Shown in pieces: positions 33,709 through 41,910 of a DNA stretch of 64,000 nucleotides (the first letter of the stretch is position 1; each line of letters starts with the position of its first letter). The position numbers and the translations under genes were made by a program. Under the pieces are notes generated by a model. The model had not been told where the DNA came from. It ran no database searches and saw only the letters and a program-made list of their open reading frames with translations. This stretch comes from Nemesobacter sp965249045 (GTDB lineage Bacteria > Desulfobacterota_D > UBA1144 > Nemesobacterales > Nemesobacteraceae): positions 1,674,001 through 1,738,000 of the forward strand of contig OZ252213.1 of assembly GCA_965249045.1 (NCBI GenBank), in the 5' to 3' direction.

Positions 33709-35559
33709 TTACCCTGAGCTTAAGCGCTCAAGCAGCGTGTTTATTCTTCCGACCATGCTCCCGGGGTTCTCCATGTATCCGGCGGCTAAAAGAGCGTTAT
33801 CAAAGAGCTGCTCAACTATAATTCCGGCAAATTCTGTGTCTTTTTCTCTCATGGAAACGAGGTTCTTTATAAGCGCGTGGTTGCCGTTTATTTCAAGGCG
33901 GACGACCGAACGCATATCGGCATCCGCATTAAGGTTCTTCATTATCCTTTTCATTCCCTGCGTCATAGTAGAATCGGAGTTAAACGCCGCGGCAGGACTC
34001 TCAACGAGCCTTCGGCTAACGCGCACGTCCCCTACCCTCTCGCCAAGCACTTCCTTCATCCAGCCACAAAGAGATTTTTCCTCTTCTGACGGACCCTCAG
34101 GAGAACTCCCCGTGTCCTTATCCGCAATGCTTATATCAACGCCGTCACCCGAGACGATCCTTTTTTCCTTATACTCGCCAAGAGTCGACATCACGAATTC
34201 ATCAATCGGTTCGTAGACGAAAAGAACCTCGATATCCTCGGAGCGGAAAAATTCCATGTGAGGCCCGCTCTCAAGCGCGTCTTTTCCGGAACCGAACAGG
34301 TAATAGATCTCTTCCTGGCCTTCGCGCATCCCCAAGAGGTAATCATCAAGAGAAATAAGCTCTCCTTCGTCCCTGCCCGAGGATTCGAATCGCAGTAGCC
34401 CCTGTAGCTGCTCTTTGTGCTCAAGATCCGAGGCCGCACCCTCTTTTATGAAAAAACCGAACTTGCGGTAGAAATCACCGTAACTTTTCGGGTCGTCAGC
34501 GGCGCTTTGCTCAAGGAATTTTATGAACCTTTTCGTAATGGCAGAGTTAAGCTTCCTCAAAAGAGAGCTGTCCTGCATGGTCTCTCTTGAGATGTTAAGC
34601 GGAATGTCGGCGCTGTCCACCACCCCCTTTAGAAATCTCGCCCACTCGGAAAGAAGCTTCTTGGGAGAGGCGTCGATTAGCACTCTTCTTGAGTAAAGAC
34701 TAACCCCGGGTTCCATTCTTCCGAATCCCAGCCGCTCCATGTTGTCCTCGGGAACAAACAGAAGCACGTTCATGTCAATTGGGGCTTCTGAGGAGAAATG
34801 AAGCCTGTATCTGGGTTCGTCGAAGGAGTTTGTCTGGAACCTGTAAAAACCGCCGTATTCCTGGTCGGTAATCTCGTTTTTATTGCGAAGCCAGACGGCT
34901 TCTGTGGTGTTTATCTGCTCGCCGTTTAGCTTAAGGGGGAAGGGAACAAACGCGGAGTACTTCTTGAGAATACCCCTTATCACGTCAGGGTCTGAGTACT
35001 CTTTTGCATCTTCCCTTAAAGACACGACGACCTTGGTGCCTCTTCTGTGTCCTTTTCCCTTGGATATCTCAAACACCCCGTCGCCGCTGCTGCGCCAGAT
35101 TAGGTGCTCGGAATTTCTCCTGTAACCCCGCGTTATCACCTCAACGGAATCGGCAACCATAAAAGAGCTGTAAAACCCGACGCCGAACTGCCCGATCAGG
35201 CCTCTGCCTTCAGTCCCGCTTTTCTCTATGGCTTCAAGAAAACTCCTTGAGCCCGAGCGGGCTATCGTTCCCAGGTCCTCAACGAGTTCCTTTCTGCTCA
35301 TTCCAATACCGTAATCGGTAAAGGTAATCGTATTGCCTTCGCTTGAAGTGGATATCTCGATTTCAAGCGGGAGCGCCTCGTCGTATATTTCCTTTTCGGT
35401 AAGCTGTATGTACCTGAGCTTTTCAAGCGCGTCGGAGGCGTTTGAAACAAGTTCCCTGATGAATATCTCCTTGTCTGTATAAAGGGAATTGATCACGATG
35501 TCCATCAGCCTTCTTACCTCGGCTTGGAACTCGTGTTTCTCAATTTTCTCCTTGGTCAT
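33709..35559 (-). CDS. htpG: Hsp90-family molecular chaperone HtpG
   Basis: This 616-residue cytoplasmic ATP-dependent chaperone has the N-terminal GHKL ATP site with Glu/Asn in FIRELVSNASDALEKLRY, then DYGIGMSRKEL and GQFGVGFYSSFMVAD, followed by middle and C-terminal dimer domains. GGAGG lies 6 bases before the ATG, immediately after a perfect hairpin in the leader. The protein is probably heat-induced; no sigma-32 promoter was identified by eye. AcpH follows downstream. Confidence 0.97.
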   Translation of the reverse strand: MTKEKIEKHEFQAEVRRLMDIVINSLYTDKEIFIRELVSNASDALEKLRYIQLTEKEIYDEALPLEIEISTSSEGNTITFTDYGIGMSRKELVEDLGTIARSGSRSFLEAIEKSGTEGRGLIGQFGVGFYSSFMVADSVEVITRGYRRNSEHLIWRSSGDGVFEISKGKGHRRGTKVVVSLREDAKEYSDPDVIRGILKKYSAFVPFPLKLNGEQINTTEAVWLRNKNEITDQEYGGFYRFQTNSFDEPRYRLHFSSEAPIDMNVLLFVPEDNMERLGFGRMEPGVSLYSRRVLIDASPKKLLSEWARFLKGVVDSADIPLNISRETMQDSSLLRKLNSAITKRFIKFLEQSAADDPKSYGDFYRKFGFFIKEGAASDLEHKEQLQGLLRFESSGRDEGELISLDDYLLGMREGQEEIYYLFGSGKDALESGPHMEFFRSEDIEVLFVYEPIDEFVMSTLGEYKEKRIVSGDGVDISIADKDTGSSPEGPSEEEKSLCGWMKEVLGERVGDVRVSRRLVESPAAAFNSDSTMTQGMKRIMKNLNADADMRSVVRLEINGNHALIKNLVSMREKDTEFAGIIVEQLFDNALLAAGYMENPGSMVGRINTLLERLSSG

Positions 35560-35570
35560 CTGAAACCTCC

Positions 35571-35598
35571 TTTTCCGTGATAAGCTTCACACGGAAAA
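35571..35598 (-). promoter_or_regulatory. Hairpin in the htpG leader abutting the Shine-Dalgarno
   Basis: On the minus strand TTTTCCGTG and CACGGAAAA form a perfect 9-bp stem with a 10-base loop. The 3' arm directly touches GGAGG (35570-35566), the htpG ribosome site. It could act as an RNA thermometer-like element, or as an inverted-repeat operator in DNA. Confidence 0.5.
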
Positions 35599-35628
35599 AC
35601 CGTTTTTTGCGTCTACTTGATAAAAAAT

Positions 35629-35752
35629 AAGACCTGATCGCTCTCTTTACAAGTACGGTAAATACAATATCCATCTTCTTAGTGCGCTAAGGTAGTAACA
35701 GCAAGTTTCGCGCAGAAAATTACATGAAAAATGCATTTTAGGGTCAGGTCTT
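35629..35752. mobile_element. 124-bp segment bounded by inverted repeats, MITE-like candidate
   Basis: The ends AAGACCTGATC (35629-35639) and GGTCAGGTCTT (35742-35752) are inverted repeats matching at 10 of 11 positions. The interior is AT-rich, encodes nothing, and lies between two genes. No flanking direct repeat is clear and no second copy was found in this window. Confidence 0.35.
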
Positions 35753-35783
35753 GATTGTCCGCAGTTCAAAAAAGTGTGGGAAC

Positions 35784-36602
35784 CTATTTGCGTCCTATAG
35801 CCTCTCCCCAGGCAAAAGCGGCTAACGCGGCAGTATTCTCCTTCCACTGGTCGAGTAAGGCGCGCCAGTCATTGAACTGTTCTTTGGTTGCCAGCCCGTA
35901 TTTTGTGGCTGCTTCAACAGTGCCGGGGGCAAAAAACCATCCGATTATAAAATCATGGAGAAAGTCGATGTCCTCGTCCGTAACGAAAGGTTCAAAAGAA
36001 ACTCCCGCGCTGATATCCGAGAATCCCGCCTCAAGAAACGCGCGCTTAAGTTCCTTCCCCATCTGGGGATGGCCGCCGTTTACGGTGATAAGTCTTGAGA
36101 AAGTCTCCCAGCCACCGCTGAGTTCGGGTTCAAGGAATGATGAATCAACAAACATTTCCCGGCTTGAGATTATGCCACCGGGCTTCAGGACCCTGCGCGC
36201 CTCGGCCAAAACGGCCTTCGTATCAGGAACATGCATCAGCAGGGCGTTGCAGTGTGCGACATCAAACGAGTCATTTTCAAAGGGCAGATCGGTCACATCA
36301 CCAGTCTGGAACACTGCATTTCGGTGCCCGCCGGCCGATGCGGCGGCCTGGGCAATGCTTATCTGCGATTCCTCCATATCGACGCCGTGCAGTTCTCCCG
36401 GCTCCACCGCTTTTGCGAGCCCCATCGAAATCGTTCCGGGACCGCACCCGAAATCCAGAACACGCAGACCCGGCTTGAGGTACGAAAGCAGGTGCGCGGC
36501 ATTCGTCTCAGCGTTGCGGCGCCTGAGCAGTTTCTGAAAATCGTCACTATACCCCATTGTGTAAGTAGGCGTGGAAGTATGCGGGGTGTTGCTGCTGCTC
36601 AT
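35784..36602 (-). CDS. SAM-dependent class I methyltransferase (UbiE-like)
   Basis: The ATG at 36602 is used because AGGAG is 6-7 bases upstream; an in-frame extension of 13 codons lacks a ribosome site. The 272 residues include motif I VLDFGCGPGTISMGLA (about 45-60), an acidic motif after strand 2 (GVDMEES), and motif post-I DLPFENDSFDVAHCNALLMH. This is the ubiE/Coq5-like methyltransferase pattern; the substrate is unknown. It is transcribed divergently from hemB. Confidence 0.88.
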   Translation of the reverse strand: MSSSNTPHTSTPTYTMGYSDDFQKLLRRRNAETNAAHLLSYLKPGLRVLDFGCGPGTISMGLAKAVEPGELHGVDMEESQISIAQAAASAGGHRNAVFQTGDVTDLPFENDSFDVAHCNALLMHVPDTKAVLAEARRVLKPGGIISSREMFVDSSFLEPELSGGWETFSRLITVNGGHPQMGKELKRAFLEAGFSDISAGVSFEPFVTDEDIDFLHDFIIGWFFAPGTVEAATKYGLATKEQFNDWRALLDQWKENTAALAAFAWGEAIGRK

Positions 36603-36776
36603 CAGTTGCTCCTTTGTATATTGAAGGCTCATTATAGCCACTTCAGGCAGTGTTTTAAAGCGCGCCCGAACCTGAATCCGGCAGAACTTCGAAAACTCCG
36701 GCTGCCGCCTGAGACCGAGCCGATCAAAAATCCCTTTTCAAGGATCCGCAGGCAGGAACCCGCATATTCGCTTTTG

Positions 36777-36804
36777 TTGACTATTGTCCTTAGCCTTTTA
36801 TTAT
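36777..36804 (+). promoter_or_regulatory. Candidate hemB promoter
   Basis: TTGACT (36777-36782) and TATTAT (36799-36804) are 16 bases apart, each 5 of 6 to consensus. The site lies 70 bases before the hemB ATG in the divergent intergenic region. Confidence 0.45.
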
Positions 36805-36874
36805 TCTCCGTAGGCTTCGCACTGGGTGGGACCGCTTTTCCGCCCATGCTTATAAAACCAAGATCATAAAAGCT

Positions 36875-37909
36875 ATGAGTACCGGAAGAAAATCTAAAGC
36901 AAAAACGCCGGACAAAGACATCCCGTCTCTTGACCTGTCCGCAAGACCGAGAAGAAACCGGAAATCCTCTTCCATAAGAAACCTTGTGCGGGAAACCTGC
37001 CTTCTGCCCGGAGATCTCATCTACCCGCTTTTTATCCACGATAAAGACGGTGATGAAGAAATAGAATCGATGCCCGGCTGTAAAAGGTGGAGCGTTTCTG
37101 GTCTGGTGGAGGAAGTGAGAGAGGCCCACGGTCTGGGTATCGGGGCGGTAATGATTTTCCCGGCAATAGAAGACGGACTTAAATCCCCTTTTGCGGAGGA
37201 GTGCTACAACCCCAAGGGTTTGGTGCCAAGAGCCATAGCAGCCATTAAAAAACAGGTTCCAGAAGTCGCCGTCATAACGGATATCGCGCTTGACCCGTAC
37301 TCAAGCGACGGGCACGACGGTGTGGTATCTCCTTCCGGGGAGATACTTAACGACGTAACGGTCGAGGTGCTCTGCAAGCAGGCTCTATGCCACGCCGCCG
37401 CGGGAGCAGACATAGTAGCCCCAAGCGACATGATGGACGGGCGGGTCGGAGCAATAAGGGAGATCCTTGACGAAGAAGGTTATACGGACGTTTCTATAAT
37501 GTCGTACACGGCCAAGTACGCATCCTCTTTTTACGGACCGTTTCGCGGAGCGCTTGATTCAGCACCCCGAGGCGGGGACAAGATGACGTACCAGATGGAC
37601 CCCGCGAACTCAACTGAAGCCTTGAGGGAACTTATTTTGGATGAAGAAGAAGGCGCGGACATAGTAATGGTAAAACCCGCGGGGTACTACCTTGATCTCG
37701 TATCCCTGTTTCGGGAAAACACCGATCTTCCTCTGGCAGCTTATCAGGTAAGCGGAGAGTACCTTATGATAAAGGCGGCCGCAGAATCGGGGTGGCTTGA
37801 CGAGGAAAAAATCATCCTTGAGAGCCTGCTCAGCGTAAAAAGAGCCGGGGCCGACATGGTAATCACCTATTTTGCGAAAAGAGCCGCCGAAATTCTGGGC
37901 CAGACTTAG
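36875..37909 (+). CDS. hemB: Delta-aminolevulinic acid dehydratase, zinc-ligand-lacking type
   Basis: HemB condenses two 5-aminolevulinate into porphobilinogen in heme synthesis. The 344 residues have both Schiff-base lysines, Lys214 (SYTAKYASSFYGPFR) and Lys267 (MVKPAGYYLD). The metal-site segment reads TDIALDPYSSDGHDGV: Ala138, Asp140 and Asp148 stand where zinc enzymes have three cysteines. That is the Mg/K-dependent, zinc-independent type known from Pseudomonas. It has a basic N-terminal extension of about 25 residues. A zinc-free L31 gene follows 90 bp downstream. Confidence 0.96.
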   Translation: MSTGRKSKAKTPDKDIPSLDLSARPRRNRKSSSIRNLVRETCLLPGDLIYPLFIHDKDGDEEIESMPGCKRWSVSGLVEEVREAHGLGIGAVMIFPAIEDGLKSPFAEECYNPKGLVPRAIAAIKKQVPEVAVITDIALDPYSSDGHDGVVSPSGEILNDVTVEVLCKQALCHAAAGADIVAPSDMMDGRVGAIREILDEEGYTDVSIMSYTAKYASSFYGPFRGALDSAPRGGDKMTYQMDPANSTEALRELILDEEEGADIVMVKPAGYYLDLVSLFRENTDLPLAAYQVSGEYLMIKAAAESGWLDEEKIILESLLSVKRAGADMVITYFAKRAAEILGQT

Positions 37910-37946
37910 CAATTGGGAAAAACCGGTGCCGCGGCGCGCTTTACAA

Positions 37947-37968
37947 AATTTTATAGTCGTATAAAATT
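37947..37968. promoter_or_regulatory. Perfect 9-4-9 palindrome before rpmE2, candidate metalloregulator operator
   Basis: The arms AATTTTATA and TATAAAATT are exact inverted repeats separated by GTCG. They end 31 bases before the rpmE2 ATG at 38000. The AT-rich 22-bp symmetric form resembles binding sites of Fur-family dimers (Fur, Zur). It has no T-run and is not terminator-like. Confidence 0.5.
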
Positions 37969-37999
37969 CCGTTTCCACAGAAAACGCTGGATAGATAAA

Positions 38000-38281
38000 A
38001 TGAAAAAAAAAATTCACCCAGATTATAACTACGTGGTCTTCAAGGATTCATTCACCGGGCATATGTTCCTTACGCGCTCGACCAGAACATCCGAGGAAAC
38101 TACGAAATGGGAAGACGGAAACGAGTATCCGCTTATAAGCGTGGAGATCTCAAGTGACTCTCACCCTTTCTATACCGGGAAGGAAAAACACTTCAAGAAA
38201 GAAGGCAGGGTCGAGAAGTTCCGTCGCAAGTACCAGAAAAACTCCGCCAAAAAAGAGACTGCGGAAGAAGCATCGCAGTAA
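38000..38281 (+). CDS. rpmE2: 50S ribosomal protein L31 type B (zinc-free)
   Basis: The ATG at 38000 gives 93 residues beginning MKKKIHPDYNYVVFKDSFTG, with the type B pattern FLTRST and SSDSHPFYTGKEK. There is no cysteine at all, so the zinc ribbon of type A L31 is absent. A basic, Lys/Glu-rich tail extends past the common end. In several bacteria the zinc-free paralogue is repressed by Zur and made during zinc shortage; the palindrome upstream fits that idea. A type A copy is not in this window. Confidence 0.93.
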   Translation: MKKKIHPDYNYVVFKDSFTGHMFLTRSTRTSEETTKWEDGNEYPLISVEISSDSHPFYTGKEKHFKKEGRVEKFRRKYQKNSAKKETAEEASQ

Positions 38282-38348
38282 AAGAGGCTTTGGAATTTTT
38301 CTGTTTTCCCCTTAACCGCCTAGCGGAAATTCCGTATCCGCCTTGCCC

Positions 38349-39167
38349 TTATGCCAACGCAACTATGAAAAGGCGGCGGAAGGGATAAAGCGTACGGTTA
38401 TCCGAACGTTTGGGATAGACATCGCGCAGTCGCTGCTTGTATACATTTAAGAACCGGTTCCGATCGGCATCGCTCAGGCTATTTAAAATTGGGCGAAGAC
38501 CGCTTCCTTTAACCCATTCAAAAACGGGGTCCTCGCCTTCCAGTAGATGGAGATATTGTGTTTCCCAGATATCGAGGTGCCGCGTACAAGGGGCCAGAAT
38601 ATCATGGTAAACCTCCGTATCTTCAACCCAGTTGCTTGACAGGGAGGCCCGCAGCGCGGCGTCGCCGACGGGTGTCCCATCGGGACCGCCTTTTGCCAAC
38701 GTGTCCCTCATCAAGCGGTGAGACGGAAGATCCCAGCTAAGCGGCATCTGGACTGCAAGGCAACCGCCCGGGTTAAGGTAGCCCACCAGACGCGGAAACA
38801 GGTCAAAATGGTCACTAACCCAGTGCAGAGTCGCATTGGAATAGATCAGGTCAGGGGTTTTCTGGGGAATCCAACTGCTGATATCGGCATTCACCCAATG
38901 CACAGTCGACGGCTCCCCGGCCGCCTCAGCCAGCATCTGCGGTGAATGATCAAGCCCGTAGACCTCGGATGAGAACCAGCGCTCGGCCAGAAGACGCGTC
39001 AGGTGGCCTGAACCGCAACCTAGATCATAGATCACATTCGGCGCAGCAAGAGGTATACGGTCAAGCAGCTCAAGAGCCGGCCGCAAGCGGTGCTCGGCGA
39101 ACTTCAGGTACTGATAAGGAACCCAGCGCGTTCCGGCAACCTCGCCCTGATGCGCTCTTTCCGACAT
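38349..39167 (-). CDS. Trans-aconitate 2-methyltransferase-like enzyme
   Basis: The 272-residue class I methyltransferase follows the Tam pattern: FAEHRLRPALELLDRI, motif I VIYDLGCGSGHLTRLLAERW, GLDHSPQMLA, and YSNATLHWVSDH. Tam methylates trans-aconitate, a side product of aconitase, which would suit a cell with an active glyoxylate cycle. Substrate assignment is by family resemblance only. It is the downstream-most gene of a long minus-strand run. Confidence 0.82.
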   Translation of the reverse strand: MSERAHQGEVAGTRWVPYQYLKFAEHRLRPALELLDRIPLAAPNVIYDLGCGSGHLTRLLAERWFSSEVYGLDHSPQMLAEAAGEPSTVHWVNADISSWIPQKTPDLIYSNATLHWVSDHFDLFPRLVGYLNPGGCLAVQMPLSWDLPSHRLMRDTLAKGGPDGTPVGDAALRASLSSNWVEDTEVYHDILAPCTRHLDIWETQYLHLLEGEDPVFEWVKGSGLRPILNSLSDADRNRFLNVYKQRLRDVYPKRSDNRTLYPFRRLFIVALA

Positions 39168-39259
39168 TCAATTCCTCCGCTGCTCCACCCCGCTCGGATA
39201 TGTCTTGTTTGTGCGTGGCGCAGTCCGCGACGCCGTCTGCTGAATTTCAGGAGCCGTGA

Positions 39260-39718
39260 TCAGTTGCCGCTCAGGCAACTTACCACATCATCCTGAATAG
39301 ACTCGTCCACAAGCTCTTTCCACTCCTCATTGCCGCTTGCTATCGACTCGCGTATTTTGGTCGCTGATATGAACCCTATGTTCTCAGGCGGAAAAAACTC
39401 GTTCATCTCGTAACCGACTCCCCTGCCCCAGTTTACCGACTCAATATCCGGAATTACCATCACGACCACGTCATCACCCTTGCTCTCGTGATACTTTCTT
39501 ATCATTCCGACCGCTTGCTCAGTTGTAAAAGGGTTTTTCGGGTCGGGAGGAATATCCCTTACCATTATCAGGCACGGAACTCCATTGTCGAGTTTCTGCC
39601 TGACAAGGCTTATGTGTCCGGCGTGGTAGGGCTGATACCTGCCGATAAATATGGCTCTTCTGGAAGGAGAAGGCTTTATGTCCGGATGACCGTGATTTTT
39701 ATATTCCCAGCTGTTCAT
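39260..39718 (-). CDS. Nucleotidyltransferase, nicotinamide-nucleotide adenylyltransferase-like
   Basis: The start is set at the ATG at 39718, 5 bases after GAGGTG, giving 152 residues; an upstream extension has no ribosome site. The cytidylyltransferase fold is shown by AIFIGRYQPYHAGHISLV with the HAGH motif (32-35), and by ISATKIRESIA near 120, the counterpart of ISSTxxR. This resembles archaeal-type NadM adenylyltransferases. The short length and odd Asp/Pro-rich loop leave the exact nucleotide substrate open. Confidence 0.82.
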   Translation of the reverse strand: MNSWEYKNHGHPDIKPSPSRRAIFIGRYQPYHAGHISLVRQKLDNGVPCLIMVRDIPPDPKNPFTTEQAVGMIRKYHESKGDDVVVMVIPDIESVNWGRGVGYEMNEFFPPENIGFISATKIRESIASGNEEWKELVDESIQDDVVSCLSGN

Positions 39719-39847
39719 TTTCACCTCGTCGAGTGGATTGAAAAAAGATTTTTCGTAACTGAAAAACGCACGGATTATACACACGCTTGGGTTTTTTTCA
39801 ACAGCGATCGAAGAGAAAACCGCTGAACGGACCGCAGACGGCTAAGT

Positions 39848-40597
39848 TCAGACAGAAGGCATATGCGCTTTTTTTTCTGATGGGGCGCCAAGCAGGTCAA
39901 TAAAACCGCTGAAAGTACGTCTGCTTAGCTCAGAAAGCGTATTTATGTTTTTCGGCGTCTGGGATCTTATGGTATCCGGGTTTATCTTGCCGCCGAGCTC
40001 TTCGATTTCTTTTCTGTTAACAGGGGTAACAAGCCAGCGCTCTATCATAGGCGCGTCGACTTCGAGGTGGAACTGGAACCCGTATACCTTATCTCCGTAT
40101 CGAAATGCCTGGTTTGCGCACGCGGGAGACGTGGCCAAGTGCGAAGCGCCCGGCGGAATCTCAAAAGTATCCCCGTGCCACTGAAAAACCTTCTCAACCT
40201 CGCCGAATACACCAAGAAGCGGATCCCTTTTTCCTTCCTCGGTAGTGGAAACGTCATACCAGCCGATCTCCTTTTCGGGGTTTTTGTATACGCGGGCACC
40301 AAGGGCCTTGGCAATGAGTTGGGAACCGAGACATATGCCGAACACGGGAAGGTCCATATTGATAAACTCCCTTATGGATTCGGTCTCCGGCACAAGGTAA
40401 GGATACTCATCGGACTCGTCCACGTTCATCGGGCCTCCGAGAACGACAAGACCGTCGTAGTTGCGAAGTTTGGGGATACTGTAATTAGATCGGCCGAAGT
40501 TTACGTAACGCATCCTGAAACCGGCGTTTCTGAGCATCGGGTGAAGCGTTCCCAGTATCTCGTGAGGAACATGCTGAAAGACAAGCAATTTTGGCAT
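39848..40597 (-). CDS. Class I glutamine amidotransferase domain protein
   Basis: This 249-residue stand-alone GATase1 has nucleophile Cys89 in FGICLGSQLIA and the His177/Glu179 pair in GFQFHLEVD, so the catalytic triad is complete. It resembles GuaA-type amidotransferase domains and gamma-glutamyl hydrolases that act on glutathione-like or polyamine conjugates. No synthase partner is adjacent. It ends in a basic tail. Confidence 0.88.
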   Translation of the reverse strand: MPKLLVFQHVPHEILGTLHPMLRNAGFRMRYVNFGRSNYSIPKLRNYDGLVVLGGPMNVDESDEYPYLVPETESIREFINMDLPVFGICLGSQLIAKALGARVYKNPEKEIGWYDVSTTEEGKRDPLLGVFGEVEKVFQWHGDTFEIPPGASHLATSPACANQAFRYGDKVYGFQFHLEVDAPMIERWLVTPVNRKEIEELGGKINPDTIRSQTPKNINTLSELSRRTFSGFIDLLGAPSEKKAHMPSV

Positions 40598-40654
40598 GAG
40601 ACGGGATTTTAACCATTTTTCCGGCCTCTGTCATTTCACCGGACAACAGACAAC

Positions 40655-41335
40655 TCAGATCCCCCACACACCGCGCACAGTCTTTTTCTGAACAGAAAAT
40701 TTAAGTGCGAGCAGAAACTCCTTTCTGCTGATTTCTCTTCCTCCAAGAGTCCTCATATGATCCGTTGGAACCTGGGAATCTATAAAATCGAAACCGAATT
40801 CCCAGCATTTTCGCACCAGATGAAAAAGAGCTACCTTGGAAGCATCGGTTTCGAGGTGAAACATCGATTCTCCGAAAAACGCGCCGCCGAGAGACACTCC
40901 GTAAAGACCCCCTACGAGGTTTTCTTCCGAATAGACCTCAAAAGAATGTGCGTAACCGAGTTCATGAAGCTTCCGGTAGGCAGTTTTCATCTCCTCCGTT
41001 ATCCACGTCCCGCTCTGCCCTTTTCTTGTGACCAGAGCGCAGCCCTCGATAACCGTAGCGAAATCCGTATCGACTCTCACCGAGAATTTTCCGGAAGACA
41101 CCGTCTCTATGAGGGTTTTTGAGAATCTGAAGTCACCTGGGAAGAAAACCATCCTCGGGTCGGGAGAAAACCACAAAATGGGGTCTTCTTCGGAATACCA
41201 GGGGAAAATACCATTTTCGTAGGCCAGAAGAAGCCTCTTCGGAGAAAGATCTCCTCCTATGGCCAAAAGCCCTCCCGGCTCCGCTTCTGACGGGTCAGGA
41301 AACTGTATTCGGGAATCGAGAAAGTAAACGGTCAT
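40655..41335 (-). CDS. aat: Leucyl/phenylalanyl-tRNA-protein transferase
   Basis: Aat adds Leu or Phe to N-terminal Lys/Arg of proteins, marking them for ClpAP (N-end rule). The 226 residues show the family signatures FPDPSEAEPGGLLAIGGDLS, GIFPWYSEEDPILWFSPDPR, and GGLYGVSLGGAFFGESMFH. The length is normal. clpS and clpA are not in the window. Confidence 0.95.
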   Translation of the reverse strand: MTVYFLDSRIQFPDPSEAEPGGLLAIGGDLSPKRLLLAYENGIFPWYSEEDPILWFSPDPRMVFFPGDFRFSKTLIETVSSGKFSVRVDTDFATVIEGCALVTRKGQSGTWITEEMKTAYRKLHELGYAHSFEVYSEENLVGGLYGVSLGGAFFGESMFHLETDASKVALFHLVRKCWEFGFDFIDSQVPTDHMRTLGGREISRKEFLLALKFSVQKKTVRGVWGI

Positions 41336-41449
41336 GAACCCCGGATAAAACCCCTCTTATGGTGACGGCCGTCGCGACCGGTAAAGTTCCCCCGGGTATC
41401 GGCCGGGCAACTGCAGTTCGTAACGAAAGCATGCTAAGCGACTCTTGCT

Positions 41450-41833
41450 TCACTCAATAAAATTCCCCGGGTCAACCAGGTCAAAGGAAGCCTCCGTGTT
41501 CTGGGATTTCAGGTATCTGTACGAATATCTGTCAAAACCTTTTGAATGGATATATTCAGAAACCTCCGGATAAGTCCATCTGTGGCGGGCTGAAATTCCA
41601 GGGATTTTACTTCCTTTCAGATAAAAATAGACTGCAGTAATCCCGCCCTTGGTTCTCCCCTTGGTGTCTCCGTACGCCTTCATATGTTCTTGTGCTGCGT
41701 TATAGGGAATTTCTACCAGAAAGATCTGATTTCGTTTGCTCTTCCAGTGTTGAACTACATCAAAATCGTATGAGTGATCATGCCCCCCGCAGGCCATAAG
41801 AACCAGGAACAAAAGCGGAAGCAGTCTTAACAT
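41450..41833 (-). CDS. Small lipoprotein of unknown function
   Basis: The 127 residues begin with a lipoprotein signal, LLPLLFLVLMACGG (lipidated Cys15), followed by a His-rich GGHDHSYD. The mature part is small, basic and soluble-looking, rich in Tyr/Lys (HSKGFDRYSYRYLKSQ). I do not recognise a family. It lies between aat and msrA; the 77-bp gap upstream and 114-bp gap downstream suggest its own promoter. Confidence 0.75.
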   Translation of the reverse strand: MLRLLPLLFLVLMACGGHDHSYDFDVVQHWKSKRNQIFLVEIPYNAAQEHMKAYGDTKGRTKGGITAVYFYLKGSKIPGISARHRWTYPEVSEYIHSKGFDRYSYRYLKSQNTEASFDLVDPGNFIE

Positions 41834-41910
41834 GATAAAACCTCCTTTCTCCGTATCCTTATATAATTAACCAAACCGCAAAACTGTGGCCTGCCGGTCC
41901 ATCGCAAACT

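Noticed and set aside
36231..36869. 212-codon plus-strand frame with a hydrophobic end before hemB
   Set aside because: Most of it is antisense to the methyltransferase gene; the hydrophobic end coincides with the AT-rich hemB promoter region.
36632..37129. 165-codon minus-strand frame opposite the hemB start
   Set aside because: It overlaps hemB, whose identity is certain, and shows no family features.
37947..37968. Palindrome before rpmE2 as a hemB terminator
   Set aside because: The stem is AT-only and weak, with no following T-run; an operator is the better reading.
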